A stretch of DNA of 64,000 nucleotides from Siphonodentalium dalli (GCA_032622095.1 CP136068.1:125621989-125685988), one strand, 5' to 3'. Counted from the first letter of the stretch, positions 48,618-61,070 are shown. Translations and numbers: made by a program. Notes: generated from the sequence alone by a model not told the origin.

Positions 48618-48860
48618 ACTAGTAGCATATACCGTTGTAACAGGATACCTCCCCTTAAATATCTCCCCACTAACAATACCCACATGAATGACTAAAATAA
48701 AATTTCACTCATTTGATATGTTACTTGAACAAACAAAATTAAATAAAAAACAAACGTAAATCTCATAAAACATCTTTTTCGGGCCATTTCATGGTCAAAT
48801 GATATCAAAAGGGTAAATTTTCTTTTAGTCAAAGATTGGGGGAATGTCAGGGAATTACAG

Positions 48861-48945
48861 TAATGCCCAAAGTAAGTGACCACTTAACCTCAGGATTGTG
48901 GGTAATTTTTCAGGATTTATTCAGAAATATGGCTTGTGTGGTCTC
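48861..48945. repeat. Solo arm of the 45,624 foldback family
   Basis: CAGTAATGCCCAAAGTAAGT … TTTTTCAGGATTTATTCAGA … ATATGGCTTGTG aligns with the left arm of 45,624-45,837; the mirror arm is absent. Traces of the family start (AAAGTAATTGGCCACC) recur at 49,137. Confidence 0.6.
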
Positions 48946-49260
48946 ACACCAGAAACTTCTAACACAGCAGTACTAGAAAGGTTACCGCTTCAACACTGCA
49001 CCAAATCGGTTGATATTTATGTAAAATATACGAAGCAGACTAGGTGTTATGTATTGCTCTGCGTACCTATTTTTCCATGTACCTAAAAATAAGTCAAGCC
49101 CTGTTCCATGTGTGAGGTATGGCTACATGTATACTCAAAGTAATTGGCCACCTCTTAGTATAGTGCCCCCGTTAATACTGCAGTATTAAAGATATATAAA
49201 GCACAGTAACCTCCAACACCTCATTATGGTTACTAGTACAGTTTCAACGTTGCATATACC

Positions 49261-49432
49261 ACAGTTACACCCCATATGCATGTTGTCATGTCACACCCCA
49301 TATGCATGTTGTCATGTTACACCCCATATGCATGTTGTCATGTTACACCCCATATGCATGTTGTCATGTTACACCCCATATGGCATATGCATGTTGTCAT
49401 GTTACACCCCATATGCATGTTGTCATGTTTCG
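49261..49432. repeat. 26 bp minisatellite
   Basis: Six copies of CATGTTGTCATGTTACACCC + CATATG, almost identical, one with an extra CATATG. Because 26 is not a multiple of three, all frames stay open and produce spurious overlapping ORFs. Confidence 0.95.
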
Positions 49433-49974
49433 CATGCATGAAAATAAAATGCAGTGTTTTTCCTCCTATCTGTGGAACGGATGGCCTTCGTTACATGTAC
49501 ATGTATATATTATTCCAAATATAGGACATGGGAACGCTGATAGAAAAATTGTATTGTATATACGGGAGTTAAATGTAGCACATAATGAACTTTTAAGTTG
49601 CCAACATTGTTTAGGCTGTCAATTTATAAACTCCACCCATCCATGTTGTCAGGCTGCATTGATTGGCATTACACAAACAAGCATGAAAAGATAATTTAGT
49701 GATTCATCTTATTCATGCATATATAAGTTCATTGAACAAGATCCATGTGGCTGTTTTAATTTTCAACTTTTGGTGTGATATTTGTTGGTGTATCATAACT
49801 GCATGGTGCTCCACAACAGTAATCGACTTGATACCGTGGTGGATATCATATACTGCCCGTATATACTGCGATCATTACCAGGTATCCCCCCCGGAAAACA
49901 ACTGCGGGACACAACGTACCGGGGGGTGGGGTGGTACTTAGGCGTAAAAAATTTACACGTAAATTTTTTCCTTA

Positions 49975-50045
49975 TTCATTTAGGGGGGGGGGGGGGTTGT
50001 CGAAAAAAATTTGCATGTAATATTTTTCCAAATATGTATTTTCAG
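49975..50045. repeat. 14-base G run with TTTACACGTAAA flank
   Basis: A 14 bp G tract at 49,983-49,996 follows a small inverted AAAAATTTACACGTAAATTT motif (49,949-49,968). 49,433-49,974 shows no other supported feature. Confidence 0.7.
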
Positions 50046-50066
50046 ACTCACAACTTCAATTTTCTC

Positions 50067-50396
50067 TCATTTTATAGAATATGGATTAACCTTAATATCC
50101 AAATCATATATACATGAGTAATACAATCCACATAAAACAATTTTGGATAACCACTGTCTTGGTGTACATGTGATATTGACCCCATTAACCCTCTTAATAA
50201 TGCCAACTATGTCAGTGTCTACCAGTCGATTGCAGAATTCTACCCTGCGATCGCTTATCTGGCAAATTTTTACTGCAGAACTATCCCATGTATTAAACAA
50301 TTTCTCCTCCAATGGTATCAGAAAACAGTTATATGCTGGTATCTCACTCATCTCATTTGCATCTTTTTCAAAGTCGAGGTAATGACTAGTTGTCAT
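50067..50396 (-). CDS. Protein-like ORF, unknown, possible exon
   Basis: 109 codons with a good start context (AAAAATGA). The first ~85 residues (MTTSHYLDFEKDANEMSEIP … VVDTD-like IIKRVNG…) look like real protein: acidic N-terminus, then EEKLFNTWDSS and KICQISDRRVEFC. It ends LDIKVNPYSIK, where AAG/GTTAAT could be a splice donor. No family or catalytic motif recognised; no downstream exon identified. Confidence 0.3.
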   Translation of the reverse strand: MTTSHYLDFEKDANEMSEIPAYNCFLIPLEEKLFNTWDSSAVKICQISDRRVEFCNRLVDTDIVGIIKRVNGVNITCTPRQWLSKIVLCGLYYSCIYDLDIKVNPYSIK

Positions 50397-50614
50397 TTTT
50401 TAAAGTGCATACATAGCGTTGCGATCACCAATATACATGTTTGTACATGTCATGACATCACGAGGTACAAATCTGCGTTCTACTGGTAGACAATGACCAT
50501 TTTAGTCACAATAATCTAAACTAAGTTAACAAGCACCTTCTCGTGAATTGTATGCTCCGGTGTTTTTTTCGCTTTCCGGTCAAACCGAGTTGTTGTCCGG
50601 CTGCGGTAGATTTG

Positions 50615-50775
50615 ATTTGGGGGGGGGGGGCGGGCAAATGGTCAGTGGAAAAAAACTGCAGTTTTTGCTGTTTTGGGGGGGGGGGATACCCAAACCGAAG
50701 AAAACAGTTTTTTCCACCCTGTGTCTGCAGTTTTTTTCCGCCCCCCCCCCCCCCCTGCCCCCCCCCCCCATTTTT
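50615..50775. repeat. Poly-G/poly-C foldback
   Basis: G runs at 50,621-50,632 and 50,676-50,686 and long C runs at 50,742-50,770. Between them GGTCAGTGGAAAAAAACTGC and its approximate inverse (CTGCAGTTTTTTTCCGCC) form an imperfect inverted repeat. Related in content to 61,840-62,060 and 62,282-62,493. Confidence 0.65.
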
Positions 50776-51224
50776 AAGGTCCATAATTTTGAGGATAGCA
50801 GTATATACATGTATTGGTGACAATGTACAAATATTCATCTGCATGGTAGCTATACATGTAGATTATAAACTCACCACTGGTATTTTGGCGAACAGACTTC
50901 CAGTAATATTTCACCTGTCAGTTGTTCATTGCCACGTGTCTAGCTAGACAGGACCGACGCTTAGACTAATCATGGGCGAAATCAATCTTCATATGTTGAA
51001 GATGAGAGGGCATGATGCCGCATCCACCATGGCTAATGAATCTGGTATTTCTGTAATTGAAGAAAAAATACATGTACATGTATGCTGCATATATATGTAT
51101 GTGATATGGATGCATGTATTTTCATAATTTGCAAACATATTCAAAAACCAAGTGTAAAGTTCATTCTTCCAACAATATTAGCATTTTCGGCGATTCAGAT
51201 GTCAGAAGACCATAATTCAATCGT

Positions 51225-51830
51225 AAGTGGAGGAATCGGGCCTGACAAAATCATGGATAGTTTGTTACGATGTCATCGCAGATGAGAATATTTAATATCG
51301 GTGGTTAACCACGTGATTAAATATCCTATGATATTTCTATTTACTTTGTACGATTTTTACGTACACGCAAATTTCACCAAGTGGAGGTAACCAAGGATAC
51401 GTCACAATTTTTGCAAATCTGCATTGATATAACTCGTGATCATGTCGTGAGCATGCGCAGTCCAACTATCGGTTATTACCCAAGATGGGAATCTGTCCAC
51501 TTACAATTGAATCGTAGTCATATGAATCATGAATGTTCACTCAGTGAACGTACAGATGAAAGATATAATCTTAAGTGGAGGAACCGGGATCGACGAGATC
51601 GTGGATAGTTTGTTCACACGATTACGATGTCGTACATGATGAAATCACAGTTTTTTTGTAAAGCATGTGATTGACTATCATGCGATCCTTCAGGCCACAC
51701 TTTTTACATACACATGACTGATTAGTGATTACGTCGCAAATGGGGATAAGCAAGGATACGCCACAATTTCGCTTTTAAATAAAACAGTGCATGATATTAT
51801 TTTTTACCTACTTACAATTGTATCGTGGTA
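51225..51830. repeat. Diverged tandem duplication, ~345 bp unit
   Basis: GTGGAGGAATCGGGCCTGAC … GGATAGTTTG … AAGGATACGTCACAATTT (51,225-51,420) aligns with GTGGAGGAACCGGGATCGAC … AAGGATACGCCACAATTT (51,570-51,780). 'Cttacaattgaatcgta' at 51,502 has its partner at about 51,810. Confidence 0.75.
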
Positions 51831-51904
51831 ATCTGAACGTTCACTTAGTGTTAAATTGGCCATGGCATGACAATATTAAAGAGATTGTGGGAATTCTATC
51901 AGAT

Positions 51905-52318
51905 TGACTATCTATCTATCTACTCGATACTCCATCGCCCTCAATGTGCTGAGGATTATGTGGAGGTCCAGGTGCTACCACGGCCGAGTAACTTTATAAC
52001 CCTGTGGTGACTCCAGTAGCGTTCTTTAACGTGCACACACTGAGGCGTGTACACGGGTCAGCCATTAATGTCCGCGTCCGATCGGACAGCGTACTGAACC
52101 CACGACAACATACCTGGACAAGTGTTGTAATGGGGGGAAGTCGGCATTTTTGCATTCGGATCTTTATTCAGTGATCTCGAATGAGACTTTTCAGCCTGAC
52201 AAACTTGTATCTGACCGAGTTCTGATTTTTGTCAGAATACCCTGACCACGTTACGATCCCCGGTCCGATAGCACGAGAGACCAGTACGCTACCTGTCGGC
52301 CACCGACTTCCCTTGACA
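51905..52318 (-). mobile_element. SINE with tRNA-like head and GATA tail
   Basis: Minus strand from 52,318: GTCGGTGGCCGACAGGTAGC (A-box-like) then CTGGTCTCTCGTGCTATCGG (anticodon-arm-like) and GGGGATCGTAACG (weak B box). A long body follows, containing ACGTTAAAGAACGCTACTGG, and the element ends in (GATA)n at 51,905-51,925. Head, body and simple-repeat tail fit a SINE. Family not named with certainty. Confidence 0.55.
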
Positions 52319-53149
52319 TTTGTTAGAATAATGGTATGAAGTATAACTGATCATAACTGACAATTTCCTTATAAGCTACATGTATATTTTCAATAAATGG
52401 GACCTTTTTATTTTCCAACTATTGTCATATTAATGTCGACCGATAATACACTGCATTTATGGCAGAATTTGATTTTGCAGACGAAAATAGCCATTCCCGG
52501 ATAGTTTTTCTTTTTATGTAGCATAAAATTTAGGCCAATTTATAATTCATTAAAAATCGTTTTTGCAGTTGGGAACGCAGTTGGGAATATTGTGTAGGGC
52601 TACCTTTATATATGAATCATAAATGCCATATAATCATAGTCCGTCAGAAGTTACTATTTTGACCAAAAAAATGTTCATTTATCAATGACGGATTCCATTT
52701 TCTGAAATATTACACGGAAACAAAATTAGGCCGATTTACTATCAAATTTCATTTGAATAAAATGGATAATTCGTGCCCTTTTAATTGTAGTTCGATTAAA
52801 TATTTTACTAGTAACAGTCTGTTCATAATGAGAAATCACTTCAATTGATTACTAATTAGTTTCACTTACCTAAAATCCGATCAATTTGTATCCTATGAAA
52901 TCGTAAGATGGACGTAGTTTTTTATCCACGAAGCCTCGATCTGAGCCGGTAGGTAAAACAATAGGAATGCTTTTGCCCCTGTTGTAAAGTGGAACGAAAT
53001 TACACGCTCAAATTTGTAATAATAAAAGTTCAACGAAGCAATAGATTGATAAGGCCACCACCAACAGGAACGTGGAGACAGGGTGATTGGGGTGTATATA
53101 TCCCAAACAGTTCTAATAATTAAAAATTTCATGACTGCCACATTAGTTG
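52319..53149. other. No recognisable gene
   Basis: A 133-codon minus ORF spans 52,893-53,294 but has no recognised motif and overlaps the GGAATACG repeat region; not called. Confidence 0.4.
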
Positions 53150-53600
53150 TAAACTTCACACCATATAAGAGCACCCCCACCCCCTGGAATACGGAATAAT
53201 ACCACTTAACACAGAGGGTGGAATACGAAATACCAGTTAACAGCCATATGGATAAATTCTCTATTGTCGTACGAACGCAGGTCATAATGTCCATGTCTAA
53301 AATGATATAAATTGATGATCGACGATCTGTATGTCAAACCGTGCATTTATTGTGACAAACATCGCATTTATATTATTCTTATGATCATTTTTTTTGGAAG
53401 GTTGGAATACGAATACCGGTATTTTTGGAATACCGAATACCTCCTAACAGAGGGGCCGGAATATGTCGTACCTCGTAACAGGGCATGGAATACGGCGTAC
53501 GAAATGGGGGGGGGGGGGCTCTTATACCGGGTATGACATACATAAAAAACACACTCACCGCGCTGTTGAAGGGGGGGGGGGGGGTGTCTGTGCAACCTTT
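53150..53600. repeat. GGAATACGAA-type degenerate repeats with G runs
   Basis: About eight degenerate copies of GGAATACG(G/A)AATACC, interspersed with 'cctcgtaacag', plus G runs of 12-14 at 53,507-53,519 and 53,570-53,584. Confidence 0.6.
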
Positions 53601-53664
53601 GTTTATTAATTTAACCCTTTCATAACGGGAGTTAGGCTGGTGCAGCATTAAGGACGCTGTTTGT

Positions 53665-55905
53665 ATTAAACATTTATCATGGTCAGTGTATGCATTTTAA
53701 AACACAGGGCAAGTTAGATTACATCATTTAATTGATATTCTAGTTAAAATAGTCTGTGAAACTACTTTAAAACCACATGTTATGCACCCTGTTTTGCCAA
53801 CCAAACTATGAAATATAGATATGTTATTTGTTTTATTATCAGAGAAAAGCATTCTGCAAAGATATGGCCTTATACATGTTATAAACATGCAAATAGTGGC
53901 TTCATTTGGCCTTTCTACCATCATTTAGAGAGTCAAATCTGAAGAAATTCCCTTAGTTTGATATTTATGATTCCATAATCCCATGAAATGGTATTTAAAA
54001 CCTCAAATGTCAGTATTTCCTATCAGATGGACATATCAACTAATAAATTAAACATTTCCCATGGTCATTACATGCATTTTTAATATACAAGGCAATGTAG
54101 AAAACATCATTTGATGGATATTTTACTTAAAATAGTCAGTGGAAACTACATAAAAGCAATATTGTATGCATCCCTGTATAGCCAAATCAAATTAAACTAT
54201 GGATATTGTATTGTTTATTTCATCTGAGACATGTATTCTGTTCAGATATAGCCTTATATATGTTATAAAGATGCCAATAATGGCATAATTTAGGCTTTTT
54301 TTTCCATAATTTAGAGGGTCAAAGCTGAATAAATTCCCTTATTTCAAATTTGTAAGATGCCAAGCCAGCTGAAATGGTATATCAAACCTCAAATGGCAGT
54401 ATTTCTTATCAGATGGACATCTCTACCAATAAATTAAACATTTTTCATGGTCATTGCATGCATTTTAATATACAGGACAAGGCAGAAAACATCATTTGAT
54501 GGATATTTTACTTAAAATAGTCTGTGGAAACAACCTAAAAGCCATGTTGTATGCATCCCTGTATAGCCAAAACAAATTAAACTATGGATATTTTATTGTT
54601 GATTTCATCAGAGACATGTATTCTGTTCAGATATAGCCTTATATATGTTATAAAGATGCCAATAATGGCATAATTTAGGCTTTTTTTCCATAATTTAGAG
54701 GGTCAAAGCTGAATAAATTCCCTTATTTCAAATTTGTAAGATGCCAAGCCAGCTGAAATGGTGTATCAAACCTCAAATGGCAGTATTTCTTATCAGATGG
54801 ACATCTCTACCAATAAATTAAACATTTTTCATGGTCATTGCATGCATTTTAATATACAGGACAAGGCAGAAAACATCATTTGATGGATATTTTACTTAAA
54901 ATAGTCTGTGGAAACAACCTAAAAGCCATGTTGTATGCATCCCTGTATAGCCAAAACAAATTAAACTATGGATATTTTATTGTTGATTTCATCAGAGACA
55001 TGTATTCTGTTGAGATATAGCCTTATACGTGTCATTAACATGCAAATAGTGGCTTCATTTTGGCTTTCTTCCATTATTTAGAGAGTCAAATCTGAAGGAA
55101 TTCCCTTAGTTTGATATTTATGATCCCATAATCCCATGAAATGGTATTTTAAACCTCAATTGTCAGTATTTCTTATCAGATGGACATATCAACTAATGAA
55201 TTAAACATTTCCCATGATCATTACAAGCATTTTAATATACAAGGCTATGTAGAAAACATCATTTGATGGATATTTTACTTAAAATGGTCTGTGGAAACTA
55301 CATAAAACCAATATTGTATGCATCCCTCTATAGCCAAATGCAATTGAACTATGGATATTTTATTGTGCATTTTATCAGAGACATGTATTCTGTTGAGATA
55401 TAGCCTTATACACGTTACTAACATGCAAATAGTGGCTTCATTTGGGCTTTCTTCCATAATTTAGAGGGTCAAAGCTGAATAAATTTCCTTAGGTTTCAAA
55501 TTTAAAAGATGCCAAGCCAGCTGAAATGGTGTATCAAACCTAAAATGTCAGTATTTCTTATCAGATTGACATCTCTACCTATAAATTAAGCATTTATCAT
55601 GGCCATTGCATGCATTTTAATATATAGGACAAGGCAGAACACATCACTTGATGGATATTTTACTTAAAATACTTTGTGGAAACTACATAAAAGCCACATT
55701 GTATGCTTTCCTATATAGCCAAATGAAATTCAACTATGGATAAATTGGATATTTTATTGTTTGTATCATCAGAGACATGCATTCTGCTAAGATATAGTCT
55801 TTTGTGTATTATAAACATACAATAGGTGCATGGCCTCATTGGGCTTGCTTTCATAATACAAGAGAGTCAACTCTGAAGAAATACCATCGGTTTGAAATTG
55901 GTAGC
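53665..55905. repeat. ~384 bp satellite, about 5.8 copies
   Basis: The marker GAG(A/G)GTCAAA.CTGAA recurs at 53,932, 54,318, 54,702, 55,085, 55,468 and 55,866 (spacing 386, 384, 383, 383, 398). The copies at 54,318 and 54,702 are nearly identical; outer copies are more diverged. Units alternate between two variants: one has 'gataaagatgccaataatggc', the other 'acatgcaaatagtggc'. Repeated minus ORFs with PNEATICM are by-products. Confidence 0.95.
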
Positions 55906-56191
55906 ATCTTCCATCCTTATATAAGAGGGGTATATACCAGCTTGAAGTACCTGTTTAATTAATAGGTTCAATGCAAGGGGCCACCAGAGAGGTTTGTCTA
56001 GTTCGGGATGGTGTGGCAAACCACCAACTGGAGATTTCAAGGGAGGCCTCCTCAATGGCGACCCACTATATTGTGCAAACAAAATTTTATTAAAATTGTA
56101 TAAAGGTCAGCAATCCCTAAGACCATTGAGAAATAGATAAAAACACTTACTGACAGATTGCCAATAACAAAATTACAGCTGTTGAAACTAT

Positions 56192-56470
56192 TGTCATGTA
56201 AACAAAACTGTTACAGTGATTTGTCAACAAATATATAATTCTAGCTGTATTATTAGTTCAAATATTTAACTATGAATAACATTTTCAGAATATTTAATCA
56301 ACAGGTTGGACCTTTTCCAATGTTATGTAAACAAAACTGTTACAGTGAGTGACTTGTCAACAATTATATAATCCTATAGCTGTAGTATTACATGTAGTTC
56401 AAATATTTAAGTATGAATATGAATTTCAGAATATTTAATCAACAGGTTGGACCTTTTTCAATGTTTACCA
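56192..56470. repeat. Tandem duplication, 129-140 bp unit
   Basis: TGTCATGTAAACAAAACTGT … ATCAACAGGTTGGACC starts at 56,192, again at 56,321 (TGTTATGTAAAC), with a third truncated start at 56,461. 55,906-56,191 shows no other feature. Confidence 0.85.
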
Positions 56471-56559
56471 TAACATTTTTATCACAATTTTGCTATCGTT
56501 GGACTTTTACAGTTATTCCATTACAGCAGTAATTTGTACATAACAATTAATTCTTGGTT

Positions 56560-56854
56560 TAGAAATATTTTCTTTAAGTATTTCTTAACTTAGAAAAAAA
56601 ATCTTGAAACAAGAAATATATATTTAATTTTTGAAGCCATTTTCTTAGTAAGGAAATTGTTTCTTGTTTCAAGACTAAAATCTATCTTATTTGAGAAAAC
56701 TATCTCTTGACTGGTGGGAGTTTCTTAAATTTTCTTGATGTAGCAGACTTGGGGGGTATATTTCCCAAAATAAGATTTATTTTCCTGTTTCAGGAAATAG
56801 TTTTTCTTGTTTCAAGATATTTTATCTTATTAAGAAATTATTTTTGGCAGTGTA
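56560..56854. mobile_element. ACTGCCAAAAA element, second copy
   Basis: Same word structure as 43,797-44,345 in opposite orientation, ending TTTTTGGCAGTGTA. It is followed after 6 bp by the start of a GATTCGTC element. Confidence 0.55.
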
Positions 56855-56860
56855 CTGTCC

Positions 56861-58290
56861 GGATTCGTCATCTCCAGTTTAAACTTCCGAGTTTAAACCT
56901 GGTTTAAACCTACATTGGTGGTCCAGCCAAACCGGGTCTAATGGGGCGTTTTTGTCGTTCAGTGGCCAGCTAATTGACAACTGTATTCGGTGATATGAGC
57001 ATGCAGTCAAACATCCCTGTTACCAATCGGACCAGAAGGCATGCCGATATTACGCTTATTGACACGCCATTAATTATCGCGAATGCGTGCACGCTCATGG
57101 GATTTATTTCAATGAGAAACAGGTGTCGCTTATGAACCACTAATCCGATATCATTCTGGGTTTCAATCAATCTTGCAAATGGTATGTCTCTCAACACGAG
57201 ATTCACGTGCTGTTCATCACTTTGTTTGTGATTGATTTTCTGCAAGATGGTTTACACGAAAAGACAAAATGTTGTGTATTTACATTGATTGATTGTTTAT
57301 TTGCAAAGCCAACATTTAAGTTGGAACATAGCCAAACATATATACATATATACAAACAAACAATTTATACAAACAATTTATACGTTAACAATTATCATAT
57401 CATACTTCCGTAACAAATTCACCATAATATAATGACTATACACAGCACGTATACATACGATTCATAATTATGCAATTTCCAATTTATGGATGTGTCTCAT
57501 ATTATATATATACATATATATATACATACATACATATACATACATATATATATACAGATTGTATACAAACATGTATATATGTTTATACAAAAGAGTATAC
57601 GATCTGTCTATCTATATGTCTGTCCATCTGTCTGTTCGCAACTTTTCTCCCAGATCCTGGACCGATTTCAATCAAATTATTTGTGGTGACTCGGGGTAAC
57701 TAGGAGGATGGTATACCAGCGTCAGGTTTTCAAAAATTTATTTTAAAAATAAGAAAATGTAATTTAAAAAAAAGAAGAAAATATAGTGTTGTTAAATTGA
57801 GAAAGGAGCTGAATCTAAGTAGAAACAAAATGTAACTTAATTTGTGTCTGTTTTAAATTTAATTAAATGTTGTTTTTTTAATTAAAATGTTCAAATAATA
57901 AAAGTGTGCGCGAAGGTGTCGCAGGCTCCCAGCGCACAAAGGGGCCGTCGGCGCCTCTGACGCTGAATAAAGGCTCCATAATCTAGTCAATCCTGCACCA
58001 AGAGGTCAGTCAAGTAAAGGCAATTTGCTTATGAGTATACACCAGAAGCGGCATCTGAACTGTTGGACAGGTTTTAATAAAGAAATATATTACATGCGTT
58101 GCTTTTTTCAATGTTATAAATTTCTCGTCATGCAGAAAATAAAAAAATATTCCCAGGCTTTAAATGAACAGGTGGAATATTGTGTGAATGTATGGGCGTA
58201 ACCACATACAGTAGAGCTTTGTGGTATGATATACACCAAAATGGGTTATAAAATTTGACCCATAAAGAAATATAATTTTAGTATTGCAAA
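56861..58290. mobile_element. GATTCGTC element, left part
   Basis: GGATTCGTCATCTCCAGTTT and the following 1.4 kb align with 6570-7620 in the same orientation, including the AACACGAGATTCACG block and the GAATAAAGGCTCCATAATC block. A TA/CATA microsatellite (57,490-57,600) and other extra bases lengthen it. The right terminus is not present. Confidence 0.65.
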
Positions 58291-58584
58291 CTACACCCCG
58301 TGTACCTGGTATCACCGACCCGGAAGGTATCACCAAACCGGACCGAATGGGACAGAATTTTCACGCATATAATATGCGAATATTGTGTTTCTCAATGTAA
58401 AACTGACAAGGAACCATACGAAGAAGGAATATTTACCCACCCGATGTCAGTCGGTTTTCCCAGATCTAACCATTTACCAATTTTTAGCGAATTATTTCAA
58501 TAGTCTTTTCTGTTTTGCTCTCTCAAATTTTCAAAATCTGTTCACTAACATAATCAGCGGCCTTCCACACTGCCGACAATATGT

Positions 58585-59186
58585 CCGTATATAATTGACT
58601 TTGTCAAAGAGGCATAGAATTGAACATATTTTTAAAAGCACGTGTCATTCTCAATATGGTGGGACCACTATCGATCCAGATAGATGTCAAAGTCGCGAAT
58701 CAAGATGTCGATAACACCGGATCTTCTGTGCAGTAAATATCAATAGTACTGATAGAGTTCTGGTGAGTTTTCGCGTGTTTTCGTGTGTATCGGAGACTAA
58801 TGAGTTGGACGTATCTCATCTAAATATGAATACCATTTTCGAATCATGTATACACATCTATTATGGATCGATTAATTAAATTAATTGAACATCAATCTCA
58901 GCAGTCAAATTTGCTCAAACAAATAGGCGAATGAAAGATTACGTATATATAAGGCCCTGATCACAAGAACATGCATACTGTCGGTTCGGATATCAGTTTA
59001 GTCGTATCATAATCAAGTGCGTATTGAGACCCAATATGGCGAAAAAGCCCATGTAGATTCAAGCTACTTCATCTTACTTGCCATGCATTAAATTTTGTCA
59101 CCAGAGACAGTGTTTCTGTTTTTTTAACTGGGGGTGTCTCTCCCAACCTCATTCAAACCATTCATCAGGGAGACAAATCTATATAT
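58585..59186. repeat. 0.6 kb direct repeat, copy 1
   Basis: GTATATAATTGACTTTGTCA … CACCGGATCTTCTGTGCAGT … GGGAGACAAATCTA aligns with 61,071-61,760 in the same orientation, about 2.5 kb apart. Confidence 0.85.
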
Positions 59187-59304
59187 CCATGCATTTTTCG
59201 GGCTACACCCGAAGTCAATGTTCTCTTAGTCTGGTTTTTGGCTCAATTCTAGATCTGGTGTATAGCTCTGGCGAATCGCGTGGAAAGCATGACCGCCTAT
59301 ATGA

Positions 59305-59402
59305 AACATTCTGTACTTCATGTATATACTATAGTATGGTGCATATCAAGCAAAATGGTCGGCATGACAGACGCCATCTTGTCTGGAGTCTAAGTGGCCA
59401 CA
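59305..59402. repeat. CAAAATGGCCGCCATGACAG-type repeat
   Basis: GAAACATTCTGTACTTCA … CAAAATGGTCGGCATGACAG then 'acgccatcttgtctggagtct'. Copies at 62,528-62,638 and, partly, 26,160-26,231. Confidence 0.7.
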
Positions 59403-59609
59403 AAACGCCAGGATTGTTACACTTCAGAATGGGGTTTCTGCGGTGGTCCAAACGTGATACCAAATCGAAGGCATCAAACATTTCGTATGCGATAGTGCAA
59501 TTGAAACTCTCTGGGCTCTCAGTCTATTACTCGTCGATACATTTGGAGGTTCATGTGAGCCATTCCCGTTTAATATGTGTAGATAGTTTGTAACGGAGGG
59601 CGTACACGC

Positions 59610-59860
59610 TCTACACATATCACGGACATTTCTCATTATTTTCAGCATCGAAGAGTCACAAATGTCGATAACTGGCGTCGTAAATATCTCATTAAAATGT
59701 AATCATTAGCTTTCAACATCGAAAACGAAAACTATAGTGGAGTCAAGTCAGGTAGGACATCTTTACCGGTGCTCCTGGAATCATTATCTCAATAGGGGTC
59801 CGCACTAATACCATGGAATCGATGTTCAACTTCACCGGATATTGGTCATTTAATTGTATA
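59610..59860. repeat. Inner direct repeat, copy 1
   Basis: ATTTTCAGCATCGAAGAGTC … CTCAATAGGGGTCCGCACTA aligns with 60,525-60,735. Both lie between the two 0.6 kb direct repeats, forming a nested repeat set. 59,861-60,524 has no other recognised feature. Confidence 0.8.
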
Positions 59861-60524
59861 CGGACTTCATGAGTTTCAGAAAGTCATACCAAGTTCTGTT
59901 CCGATTTTCTTCAGACTATATGAAACAATAAAGAGTTTGTATTTATATATCAAAGATTGAAAAGAACTTCAAATTTGCGACCACTTTTTGCAAGACATTT
60001 CAGATTATACTAAGATTGTCGGCATTTTGTGTATTTAATCACCAATATTAAACATCGATTAAAGTGACTGGATATGGGCGTAAAGTCTGATTTCGAGACT
60101 TCGACGTAAAACCAACATTATCCCAACATATTACACTAGCTGGTTCACGTCGAAGGAAACTTGGACAGACGGACTCACAGAAAGACCTACTCAAGTCACC
60201 GATTAGTTTGAGCCGACTTTTCTTCAGAGCAGAATAGAAGAATAAAGAGCGTTCTCCCAAATTAATAACAATTAATGTCAGAACGATATAATAATTTTGC
60301 GGCTGTGTGATTGGGGGATCTATTCCTGATTTGGCAAATAAAGAGCGTTTATTTTATATGTCAACGATTGGAAGCAGCTGGCAAAATGATATTACGATGG
60401 AAAGATTTTTCAGGGTATACAAATGTTTTTTTTTCGATCAGCAATTCGTGTATTTAGCGACCCATCTTTTAACTTCATTTTGAACGAGCCATGGTCATGT
60501 AATGTGCATCGGCATCTAAACACC

Positions 60525-60735
60525 CTGAGAATATTTCTCAAATTTTCAGCATCGAAAAGTCACAATGTTCGGTATATGGCGGCGTAAATTCTCATTAAAA
60601 TGTTCTCATTAGTTTTCAGGATTGAACACGAAAACTACAGTTGAGCAAAGTCAGACTGGAGATCATTACTGATGCTCCGGGAGCCATTATCTCAATAGGG
60701 GTCCGCACTAATAGTTTGGAAATCGATGTATAGAT
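60525..60735. repeat. Inner direct repeat, copy 2
   Basis: ATTTTCAGCATCGAAAAGTC … CTCAATAGGGGTCCGCACTA; partner of 59,610-59,860. 60,736-61,070 shows nothing further. Confidence 0.8.
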
Positions 60736-61070
60736 GTCGGTCAAGTCATAGATAAGTTGGGTACTGAATGTTCTCAGAGCGTTCTAGTTAGTCTATTCCT
60801 GATATCATGATATGGTAATGCAACGAGCGTCAGATATGTACAGGATAAACATGTTTTTTCAGGGACGATTATCGGTGGAGTTTTGAGATGGAAAATACAG
60901 TTTTAAATACCGGCGCAGCGTGTAGCCGGTATAACGGATATTTTGCATTGGCAAACCTACCGAAAAACGTCCCAAATCAAGCAGACAGCATGTTTATCCC
61001 CATTCTAAATCACACACATCGCAAAATCATGCGATAGACATACACATCTACCCACGAGTTGCTGCAGTGG

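Noticed and set aside
49261-49432. CRISPR-like array
   Set aside because: Repeats are contiguous with no unique spacers; the genome is eukaryotic.
49226-49694. Overlapping ORFs rich in CHVTPHM/MLHPICM repeats
   Set aside because: They are translations of the 26 bp minisatellite in different frames.
50521-50947. Overlapping ORFs rich in Gly/Pro on both strands
   Set aside because: Products of poly-G/poly-C runs.
52893-53294. 133-codon minus ORF
   Set aside because: No motif; partly made of the GGAATACG repeat region; composition typical of chance AT-rich translation.
53368-55457. Minus ORFs sharing the PNEATICM segment
   Set aside because: They are the same short frame in successive satellite units; not maintained in all units.
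57486-57703. ORFs rich in Ile/Tyr/His
   Set aside because: Translations of the TA/CATA microsatellite.
59078-59593. 171-codon plus-strand ORF, the longest simple ORF on the right side
   Set aside because: Its first part lies in the 0.6 kb direct repeat and its middle in the CAAAATGGCCGCC repeat. Neither relative keeps the frame, and no motif is present.
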